A stretch of DNA of 54,912 nt. Source: JACCTH01 sp035253825 (GTDB lineage Bacteria; Actinomycetota; Acidimicrobiia; Spongiisociales; ZC4RG35). The notes under the pieces are model-generated. The model was not told where the DNA came from. It saw only the letters and a program-made list of their open reading frames with translations, and made no database searches. Of this stretch, positions 18,369-24,978 are shown piece by piece. Each line of letters begins with the position of its first letter. The first letter of the stretch is position 1. The position numbers were made by a program, and so were the translations under genes. Where the stretch lies: positions 1 to 54,912 of the forward strand of contig DATFBM010000031.1 of assembly GCA_035253825.1 (NCBI GenBank). The letters run 5' to 3'.

Positions 18369-19133
18369 ATGGGCGCCACGACTGTCAAGAGCAATCGGAG
18401 TTGGTTCGCCGGCGAGCTAGCTAAGACGGCCGCGGTGCTGGTCCCCTTACGCCTCTTTATGGGCGTCGGCTGGCTGCGCACCTTTCTCGAGAAGACCGGG
18501 GATGACACCTGGTGGAACGGCAATGCAGTAGTCGCATTCCTTGACGATCAGCTGACCAACGACTTGGTCGTTTTCCCCTTCTACGAGAGAATCGTTGACA
18601 ACATCATCCGGCCGGGAAGCCGCTGGGTGGGCTGGTTGGTGATGGTGCTCGAGTTGGCAATTGGTTTGGCGATCCTCACCGGCACGTTCACAAATCTGGC
18701 GCTAATTGTCGGAGCAGGTCTCAACGTCAATTTCATGCTCGCTGGGCGAATCACGCCGAGCGTTTTCTATGTCGCCATCCAAACCTTGTTGTTCGTGACC
18801 GAGGTAGGAAGTGTCTTCGGTGTCGACGGACTTCTAGCCAATCGCTCGGGGCGCGATCGAGGTCCGATTGCACTTGTTGCTCGTCGCCCGAGTAGGTCGT
18901 CCATAGCCAATGACGTTTCCGATGTCGTCGTGCTGGCAGTCATCGCCGCCGGTTTCAGCTTCATAGGCTTCGTCCACGCCACGGAGTTCGGGCCCGCTGG
19001 GGTCGACGACCCGGGACTTGTGCTGGGCGCGGTGATGGCGATGAGCGCTGCGACTCTTGCCATCTACGCGGGGGGTCTATTTATTCGAGAGAGGGCGCGG
19101 CAAGAACGGATGGCCCTCGACAATCCGAGTTGA
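18369..19133 (+). CDS. DoxX-like membrane protein
   Basis: From ATG 18369 the protein has 254 residues. It opens with AAVLVPLRLFMGVGWLRTFL and continues LVVFPFYERIVDNIIRPGS, WLVMVLELAIGLAILTGTF and ALIVGAGLNVNFMLAGRI. This pattern matches the DoxX/TQO small-subunit (DoxD-like) family. Two more hydrophobic segments follow after residue 180. The frame is open further upstream, back to 17985, but that part lies antisense to tkt and has no membrane-protein character, so I start it at 18369. Its role is probably redox-related in the membrane. It lies 36 bp upstream of a MauE-like gene, which has a distantly similar fold. Confidence 0.72.
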   Translation: MGATTVKSNRSWFAGELAKTAAVLVPLRLFMGVGWLRTFLEKTGDDTWWNGNAVVAFLDDQLTNDLVVFPFYERIVDNIIRPGSRWVGWLVMVLELAIGLAILTGTFTNLALIVGAGLNVNFMLAGRITPSVFYVAIQTLLFVTEVGSVFGVDGLLANRSGRDRGPIALVARRPSRSSIANDVSDVVVLAVIAAGFSFIGFVHATEFGPAGVDDPGLVLGAVMAMSAATLAIYAGGLFIRERARQERMALDNPS

Positions 19134-19169
19134 AAGAGTCCGCGGCAGCAGCCGTTTAGCCTGTTTTGA

Positions 19170-19670
19170 GTGGAGGGATGGTTCTTCCTCGTCGCCGCCC
19201 TGTTGGTTTGGAGCGGCATCCGCAAGTTCGCCGATCCTGAGCCGACTTCTGGCGCTCTCCGCGCCGCCGGCTTGCCGTCGACGCGGCCGTCGGTTCTCGG
19301 CCTCGCTTCGAGCGAAGTTGTCGTTGGAACTGCCGCCTTGGTCTCCTCGGGTCCGACGTTTGCCTGGGCGGTGGCAGTGGTCTACACCGCATTCGCCGGC
19401 TTCGTCGCTCTGGCAATGAGCCGCCGGCTTCCAATCGCCTCCTGCGGGTGCTTTGGCAAGGCCGACACTCCCCCGACCTGGATCCATCTGGTGATCAACC
19501 TGGCGGCAGTGGGTGGGGCGATCGTCTACGCCACCGCCGGCGGGCCCAGCCTTCCCTCCCTCCTAGCCGAGCAGCCGCTGGCCGGAATCGCCTACGTCGG
19601 GTTCTGCGCCATCGGCGTCTATTGCCTCTATCTCCTCTTGAGTGAGTTGCCGCGGTTGAACATTCGATGA
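19170..19670 (+). CDS. MauE-like membrane protein (DoxX superfamily)
   Basis: The protein has 166 residues and four hydrophobic segments. It opens FLVAALLVWSGIRKFADPEP, continues with VVGTAALVSSGPTFAWAVAV, and carries SCGCFGKADTPPTWIHL, the cysteine motif (CGCFG) typical of MauE. In methylotrophs MauE works with MauD to form the disulfides of the methylamine dehydrogenase light chain. Here it is directly upstream (ATGA overlap at 19667) of a secreted 22-cysteine protein and one gene before a MauD-like thioredoxin, which supports the same role. The start is GTG 19170. Confidence 0.8.
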   Translation: MEGWFFLVAALLVWSGIRKFADPEPTSGALRAAGLPSTRPSVLGLASSEVVVGTAALVSSGPTFAWAVAVVYTAFAGFVALAMSRRLPIASCGCFGKADTPPTWIHLVINLAAVGGAIVYATAGGPSLPSLLAEQPLAGIAYVGFCAIGVYCLYLLLSELPRLNIR

Positions 19671-20983
19671 GCACCCGCCTGGTTGAGGGGGCCAGCAAGT
19701 TCCTCGCCACCAAGACTTCTCGACGCGGTTTCCTGCGGCGGACGGCGCTTGTGGGCTCGGCCCTGATGACGGCGCCCGCCACCTACATCCTCCGGCCGGT
19801 CAGTGCCTACGCGGCAGTGGTCCCCGGAAATTGCCCCGGGGGAGCCCGCTGTCGGGATGGCTACACCGAGTTCTGCTGCTCGATGACCGGAATCAACTCC
19901 TGTCCCCCCGGCACCGCCGTGTCGGGTTGGTGGCGGGCGGAGGGTTCGGGCTACTGCGGAGGTGGACCTCGCTACTACATGGACTGCCATGCCCTGAACT
20001 GCGGCGCTTGCGGCTGCGGCGGTTCGGGCACCTGCGGGCCGGAATGCGTCGGTCAAATTTGTGCCTGTGCCAACGACAACTGCGGTCTCCGCAAGGTCAA
20101 CTGCGTCCGCTTCCGCTATGGACAGTGCAACCAGCACATCGCCTGCATGGGTCCGATCACCTGTCGGGTGGTGACCTGCGTGGTGCCCTGGGAGTGGGAC
20201 AGCTCCTGCACCCGCACCGACGCCCGCGACGACAACACCCGCTTCCACGACGCCGCCTGCCTCCATCCGAGCGGCATTCTCAATGCCTATGTCGCCGCCG
20301 TCACTTTCCCCACCTGGAACTTCCGCAGCGGTCTCAGTACTGGCCCCGCCACCTCGACCTTCGACTTGGGATTGCCAGGAGATATCCCTCTGGCCGCCGA
20401 TTGGACCGGGTCGGGCGAAGCGACCGCGGCGGTAGTGAAGGGGGTCACCCATGGCCGGGCGGGAGACGTTTCGCTGACCTGGCATATCCGCCAGGTCGCC
20501 GGGGGCGGACAGCCCGACCTGGTCTTCAACTACGGGTCGCCCGGCGACACCCCTGTCGCCGGAGACTGGACCGGCAAGGGCTGGGATACGGCCGGCGTCT
20601 TCCGCGGCGGCCAGTGGTTCCTCCGTCATCGCAATTCGAATGGCTCCCCCGACCTCAGCTTCACCTTCGGCCAGCCCGGAGACATACCGGTGGTAGGTGA
20701 CTGGAACGGGGATGGCATCGACGGGGTGGGCGTCGTTCGCGGATCACGCTGGATGCTGAGGCAATTCCCAAGCGCCGGTGGACCCGACCTCGAATTCGAC
20801 TTTGGCGACGCCGCCGGCACCCCCGTCGTCGGCGACTGGAATGGCAACAGCGTCGACAGCATCGGGCGCTTCTCGGGAGGGATTTGGTCGCTCAAAAACG
20901 CTCTGGAAGCGGGGCCGGCCGATTACACGTTTTCATTTGGCGCTCCCAACGCCCTCCCCGTGATTTGGGGAAGGATCAGCTGA
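19667..20983 (+). CDS. Tat-exported cysteine-rich MauA-like protein with C-terminal beta-repeat domain
   Basis: The protein has 438 residues. A twin-arginine signal (SRRGFLRRTALVGSALM from residue 18) precedes a domain at about 56-198 holding 22 cysteines. Its spacing (FCC....., SCPPGT, WW at 88-89, YC, DC, GACGCGG, ICAC) recalls the methylamine dehydrogenase light chain (PF02975), in which two tryptophans form the TTQ cofactor. Candidate partners are Trp88/89 and Trp175/177. From about residue 210 there are four to five repeats of roughly 45 residues with the consensus PGD.PV.GDWNGDG.D..GV.RG..W.LR, like FG-GAP/VCBS-type repeats. Light-chain homology is a judgement by eye; TTQ formation is unproven. 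Confidence 0.68.
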   Translation: MSTRLVEGASKFLATKTSRRGFLRRTALVGSALMTAPATYILRPVSAYAAVVPGNCPGGARCRDGYTEFCCSMTGINSCPPGTAVSGWWRAEGSGYCGGGPRYYMDCHALNCGACGCGGSGTCGPECVGQICACANDNCGLRKVNCVRFRYGQCNQHIACMGPITCRVVTCVVPWEWDSSCTRTDARDDNTRFHDAACLHPSGILNAYVAAVTFPTWNFRSGLSTGPATSTFDLGLPGDIPLAADWTGSGEATAAVVKGVTHGRAGDVSLTWHIRQVAGGGQPDLVFNYGSPGDTPVAGDWTGKGWDTAGVFRGGQWFLRHRNSNGSPDLSFTFGQPGDIPVVGDWNGDGIDGVGVVRGSRWMLRQFPSAGGPDLEFDFGDAAGTPVVGDWNGNSVDSIGRFSGGIWSLKNALEAGPADYTFSFGAPNALPVIWGRIS

Positions 20984-20986
20984 GCG

Positions 20987-21751
20987 ATGGAAGCGTTGGT
21001 CGTGATCGAGGGAATCGTCATCGCCCTCTTGGTGATCTTGGTGGCCGGCTTGCTGAGGAGTCACGCCGAGATCCTTCGCCAGCTCGCCGAACTCGGCGGG
21101 GGTGAGCGTCGGGAGAGCCGCCTGCAGCCGCCCCGGCGCCTCTCTCGGCAAGGGCCACTCACCGTGCTGTCGGGCAACACCACCGACGGAGGCTCCGCCA
21201 CATTCGCCCTCTCAGGCTCGCGCGGTCACACGCTGCTGGCTTTTCTCTCGACGACCTGTGTCGCCTGCGGCGCCTTCTGGCAGGGAACGCCGCCCGAGCT
21301 CGAGGGCATCAGGACGCTGCTGGTAACGAAGGGGGAGGAGGCAGAGAGCCCGGCGGAGCTCTCCCGCTTGGAGACGAATGCGGCGACGACAGTCATGTCA
21401 ACCGCGGCCTGGGAATCATTCGCCGTCCCCGCTACCCCCTACTTCGCCCTGATCGACAATCGCGACGGTCGCGTGGTCGGTGAGGGCTCCGCCCCCACTT
21501 GGGAGCAAGTCGGGGAAATGGTGAACCGGGCACTGGCCGATCAACGCCATTCCCTGCGCCGCTCAACTCGCCAACGCAAGGCGGACACGGATGAGGAGCT
21601 GGCCGCGGCCGGCATCGAACCGGGTGACCCCCGCCTCTTCAGACCCCCCGTTTCTCCCCAAAGCGAACGAAGTCAGCCGTTTCCTTCCCCAGCGAGCGGA
21701 GCGAGTGTTGGGGGAGGTGTCGCCGAAGGCGACGGAGGGGGTCCTACATGA
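20987..21751 (+). CDS. MauD-like thioredoxin-fold protein
   Basis: The protein has 254 residues with one N-terminal membrane helix (VVIEGIVIALLVILVAGLL). A thioredoxin-like domain follows, with the redox motif CVAC in LLAFLSTTCVACGAFWQGTP and a cis-proline region AVPATPYFALIDNRDGRVVG. The arrangement of N-terminal anchor plus TlpA-like domain is that of MauD, the disulfide partner of the methylamine dehydrogenase light chain. It lies 3 bp after the cysteine-rich gene. The last 35 or so residues are encoded by a copy of a repeated sequence (21642-21743) and are unlikely to be part of the fold. The stop overlaps the next ATG. Confidence 0.77.
   Translation: MEALVVIEGIVIALLVILVAGLLRSHAEILRQLAELGGGERRESRLQPPRRLSRQGPLTVLSGNTTDGGSATFALSGSRGHTLLAFLSTTCVACGAFWQGTPPELEGIRTLLVTKGEEAESPAELSRLETNAATTVMSTAAWESFAVPATPYFALIDNRDGRVVGEGSAPTWEQVGEMVNRALADQRHSLRRSTRQRKADTDEELAAAGIEPGDPRLFRPPVSPQSERSQPFPSPASGASVGGGVAEGDGGGPT
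21642..21743 (-). repeat. MITE-like palindromic repeat, copy 1 (inside the 3' end of the MauD-like gene)
   Basis: This 102-bp stretch begins GACCCCC and ends GGGGGTC (7-bp terminal inverted repeats) and contains nested palindromes such as GTCGCC.TTC.GGCGAC and GAGCGGAGCGAG. On the minus strand, the order GACCCCCTCC, CTTCGG, CTCCCCCA, CTCGCT.CGCT, GGGGAAGGAAA matches copy 2 at 22216-22277 in opposite orientation. Confidence 0.65.
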
Positions 21752-22197
21752 CCCAGCTTTCCGGAGAAGGGATCTCCGTCGAGCTTCCGTCCGGATGGGA
21801 GGGAGCCATCGGGAGATCAACCGAACTCCCCGACGGCGCTCAACGTAACGTCGTGGCCCATTTCGCCAGCTTCCCGCTCCCTCCACGGCGGGGAGACTTT
21901 GGCGGCGGCGCGGTTGACCTGATGGACGCGGGCGATGCTCTCGTCGTCCTCTTCGACTACGGACAGAGTGCGGTGGGGTCGGCTTTGTTCGCATCGGAGG
22001 GCGTGCCCTCGGTGATAGCCAGTGACTTCGATCGCGACATTCTCCAGAAGTCGATTCCGGGACAGAGTGGCGTGCAAAGGTTTTTCACCGTCGCCGGGCG
22101 GGCGATTTGTCTGTATGTAGTGGTCGGCAGCCACATCGACCGGGCCGAAGTCATCCCGGCCGTCAATCAGCTTTTAGAAAGCGTCCACATCTCATGA
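21748..22197 (+). CDS. Hypothetical protein, lying between two inverted repeat copies
   Basis: This 149-residue soluble protein has no signal peptide. It opens with GEGISVELPSGWEGAIGR and ends with AEVIPAVNQLLESVHIS, a layout seen in small actinobacterial proteins of unknown function. I do not recognise the family. The ATG overlaps the MauD-like stop (ATGA), which argues for co-translation with the redox genes. The gene lies exactly between two oppositely oriented copies of a palindromic repeat, so it may have arrived, or could be lost, as a cassette. Confidence 0.6.
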   Translation: MTQLSGEGISVELPSGWEGAIGRSTELPDGAQRNVVAHFASFPLPPRRGDFGGGAVDLMDAGDALVVLFDYGQSAVGSALFASEGVPSVIASDFDRDILQKSIPGQSGVQRFFTVAGRAICLYVVVGSHIDRAEVIPAVNQLLESVHIS

Positions 22198-22208
22198 GGC
22201 ATCGGTAG

Positions 22209-23267
22209 GTGATAAGACCCCCCTCCCCCCTTCGGGGTACTTCCCCCAGCGCTCCCCTCGCTCGCTGGGGGGAAAGACCTAGGTTGAGTTTCTCCCCCCG
22301 CAGGGGGGAGGGCCGGCGAAGCCGGGAGAGGGGCGCGATCCTCGTGGTCCTCGCCGTCCTCGCCCTCGTCATTCTCGCCACTCCCGCTTCGGCGGCTGGG
22401 ATCAGCGGTGCCTTCACCGATGACGACGGCTCCGTGCACGAGGCCGACATCAACGGCATAGCCGAGGTCGGGATCACCCAGGGCTGCGGTGGTACCAACT
22501 TCTGTCCACGAGGTGGAGTGACGCGGGCGGAAATGGCGAGCTTTCTCGTCCGGGCGATGGAACTAACCCCGCAGACAACTGGCCCGTTCGCAGATATAGC
22601 CACGAACATTCACGCCCCCAACATCAACGCCCTCGCCGCCGCCAGCATTACTACCGGCTGCTCGCCCACTGCCTACTGCCCCGATCAGGTAGTCAGCCGC
22701 GAGCAGATGGCGACCTTTCTGACGAGAGCGCTTGAGCTGACTCCGACTCAGCACAATTTCGCCGATGTCGGTACCAGCACCCATGCCCAAGACATCGGCG
22801 CCATCGCCGCCGCCGGCATAACCACCGGCTGTGGCCCCGGTCTCTATTGCCCGTTCGACTGGGTGACCCGCGAGCAGATGGCGAGCTTTCTTGCCCGGGC
22901 ATTCGAGATCGCCAAGGTCTATCCGCAGATCCCTTTGCTGGTGGGCACCAACCCCTGGTGCACCAAGGATGGCTTATCTTGCTTCGCCTCGATCGTGGTG
23001 CCTTTCCGAGGTCTCTATGAGGTCCGAGAAGGGTTCTACGAAGTCGGCGGCAACTCGATCGCAACCAGCGGCCACCTCGAGATTTGGCTGAACGGATTTC
23101 CGATCGCCGTAGAGGCTCTTGAGGTATCGCAAGGTACGACTCTGTTCGAACGTCTCTTCAAAGGAACGACGACCCTCGCCCCGGGAACCCACCGCTTCGA
23201 AGTCCGCTGGTATTGGAACGGACTGCTCGAGCAATTAACGACCATCTCGGTGACGGTCCAGACCTGA
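22209..23267 (+). CDS. Secreted S-layer homology (SLH) domain protein
   Basis: The frame encodes 352 residues. A hydrophobic signal segment (GAILVVLAVLALVILATPAS) is followed by three SLH repeats. These are recognisable by DINGIAEVGITQGC, INALAAASITTGC and IGAIAAAGITTGC, each followed by a YCP- or FCP-type turn and VTR.QMASFL.RA. A C-terminal beta-rich domain of about 110 residues completes it. SLH domains bind cell-wall polymers or form surface layers. The longest start (GTG 22209) makes a basic leader encoded by repeat DNA; TTG at 22284 within the same frame gives a more normal signal peptide. Confidence 0.8.
   Translation: MIRPPSPLRGTSPSAPLARWGERPRLSFSPRRGEGRRSRERGAILVVLAVLALVILATPASAAGISGAFTDDDGSVHEADINGIAEVGITQGCGGTNFCPRGGVTRAEMASFLVRAMELTPQTTGPFADIATNIHAPNINALAAASITTGCSPTAYCPDQVVSREQMATFLTRALELTPTQHNFADVGTSTHAQDIGAIAAAGITTGCGPGLYCPFDWVTREQMASFLARAFEIAKVYPQIPLLVGTNPWCTKDGLSCFASIVVPFRGLYEVREGFYEVGGNSIATSGHLEIWLNGFPIAVEALEVSQGTTLFERLFKGTTTLAPGTHRFEVRWYWNGLLEQLTTISVTVQT
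22216..22325 (+). repeat. MITE-like palindromic repeat, copy 2, plus adjoining GC-rich hairpins
   Basis: GACCCCCCTCC at 22216 opens a stretch of about 62 bp matching copy 1 in reverse. It is followed by CTCCCCCC-gca-GGGGGGAG (22292-22310) and CCGGC-gaa-GCCGG (22313-22325). It lies at the very start of the SLH-protein reading frame and supplies its first 35-40 codons if the upstream GTG is used. Confidence 0.6.
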
Positions 23268-23350
23268 TCGCTGCCAGACCAATAGCGGGGCGTCACCCGC
23301 GGGAACTTTGCAAGAAATGTGACGGGTTGGTCGACCCTGAGGACAACAAC

Positions 23351-24976
23351 CTAAACCAAGGCCGCCGCTATTGCGACGCGTGCCTCTCGTGCGTGATAAG
23401 AGGAGCGCACCAACGGACCTGACTCAACGTGGGGAATTCCGATTGCCTGCCCGTATCGCTTGTACTCAGCGAATTCATCCGGATGCACGTAGCGATGGAT
23501 CGGGCGATGACGGGGGGTGGGCCGCAGGTACTGGCCGATGGTGACGATGTCGACCCCGATGGCATGAAGATCGGCGAGCGCACCTATCACTTCTTCCTTC
23601 ATCTCCCCGATCCCCACAATCAGACCGGACTTGACTAGCAAGCCCTGCGCTTTGGCGCGGGCCAAAAGGGCAAGCGAGCGGCCGTAGTTGGCAGAGGTGC
23701 GGATCTCGCGCTGGAGACGGAGGACGGTCTCGGTGTTGTGATTGAGCACCTCGGGTCGAGCCGACAGGATCACACCCAGCGCCTCCTCATTCCCTTTGAG
23801 ATCCGGGATCAGGACTTCGATCTCGCAGTCGGGATGGATCCTTCGGGTCTCCCGGATCGTGGCGGCAAAGATCTCTGCTCCCCCGTCGGTGAGGTCGTCG
23901 CGATTGACCGAGGTGATGACCGCATGCGAAAGACCCATGGTCTTGATGGCTTGGGCGGCCCGAAAGGGTTCGAGGACGTCGTATTCGGTGGGCTTTCCGG
24001 TGGTGACGTTGCAGAACCCGCAGGCTCGGGTGCATTTGTCGCCAAGGATCATCAAGGTGGCGGTTCCCATCCCCCAGCACTCGTAGATATTGGGACAGCC
24101 CGCCTCCTCGCACACGGTATGGAGATCGAGCCCCCGCAGCAGCTTTTTCAGCGAGAGGTAATCGTCGTCCATCCGAGCGGTGACCTTCATCCAATCGGGG
24201 CGCGGGGGCTCGCCGGGAAGACGTCCGTTGACCAGGATCGGCTCGGCGCCTCGGCGCTCGGCCGAGAACGTCCCCGCCTGCAGTAGTCGATCAACTTCGA
24301 AGCGCGGATCGGTCCCCTGGCCGCGAGTGAAGGCTCCGAGCTGGGTTTCGGCCTCTGCGACCTCGAAGATTTTGAGAAAGTGCGGAACAAACGCTTTCAC
24401 CGCTTCTTCGAGGCTGATCCGACGGCCGGCGAGGGCCGAAAGGGTGGCCACTGGGCGATCGGTGATCCCGCAGGGATTCATGTTCGCGAAGTAACTCATC
24501 TCGGGGTCGAGGTTGAGGGCGAATCCATGCATCGTCACCTGCCGGGAGACCCGGACCCCGATGGCGGCCACCTTGCCCTCTGTGGTCCAGACCCCCGTAA
24601 GTCCCTCTTCGCGCCAGCCCTCGACCCCGAAGTCAGCCAGGGTTTCGATCAAGGCCTGCTCGAGCCTCCGTACATAGGGGACCACCTGCTTGGGATCGTC
24701 GAGACGCATGATCGGGTAACCGACGAGCTGGCCCGGGCCGTGATAGGTGATGTCCCCACCCCGGTCGACAAAGTGGACCTCGGCTCCGTCGAGGGCCTCT
24801 GGGGCGACCAGGAGATTCGATCCATCCCCGTTGCGACCGATCGTGTACACCGGTGGGTGCTCGAGGAGGAGCAGGTAGTCGTCCGCCCGCCCCTCGACCC
24901 GGCCCGCCCAGACCGCCTTCTGGAGATCCCAGGCCTCCTTATAGGCCAGTCTCCCCAGCCACCGGGTCCTCAGCAC
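23351..24976 (-). CDS. lipBA: LipB-LipA fusion: lipoyl(octanoyl) transferase and lipoyl synthase in one chain
   Basis: The frame encodes 541 residues without interruption. Residues 1-215 are LipB: DRGGDITYHGPGQLVGYPI (71-89), the catalytic Lys135 in EGKVAAIG, and Cys169 in NPCGITDRP. Residues from about 255 are LipA: CEEAGCPNIYEC (auxiliary cluster, Cys289, 294, 300), the radical-SAM motif CTRACGFC (Cys315, 319, 322), and LVRSSYHAREA near the end with the conserved RSSY. LipB moves octanoate from acyl carrier protein to lipoyl domains and LipA inserts the two sulfurs. The two are normally separate proteins. The GTG start lies 2 bp after the stop of the E2 gene, whose product is a substrate. 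Confidence 0.92.
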   Translation of the reverse strand: MLRTRWLGRLAYKEAWDLQKAVWAGRVEGRADDYLLLLEHPPVYTIGRNGDGSNLLVAPEALDGAEVHFVDRGGDITYHGPGQLVGYPIMRLDDPKQVVPYVRRLEQALIETLADFGVEGWREEGLTGVWTTEGKVAAIGVRVSRQVTMHGFALNLDPEMSYFANMNPCGITDRPVATLSALAGRRISLEEAVKAFVPHFLKIFEVAEAETQLGAFTRGQGTDPRFEVDRLLQAGTFSAERRGAEPILVNGRLPGEPPRPDWMKVTARMDDDYLSLKKLLRGLDLHTVCEEAGCPNIYECWGMGTATLMILGDKCTRACGFCNVTTGKPTEYDVLEPFRAAQAIKTMGLSHAVITSVNRDDLTDGGAEIFAATIRETRRIHPDCEIEVLIPDLKGNEEALGVILSARPEVLNHNTETVLRLQREIRTSANYGRSLALLARAKAQGLLVKSGLIVGIGEMKEEVIGALADLHAIGVDIVTIGQYLRPTPRHRPIHRYVHPDEFAEYKRYGQAIGIPHVESGPLVRSSYHAREARVAIAAALV

Positions 24977-24978
24977 GT

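Noticed and set aside
23268..23422. Zinc-ribbon-like frame (CKKC ... YCDAC) between the SLH gene and lipBA
   Set aside because: The second cysteine pair is simply the antisense of the conserved LipA tail, there is no ATG or GTG outside the SLH gene, and only 83 bp are free. Probably chance.
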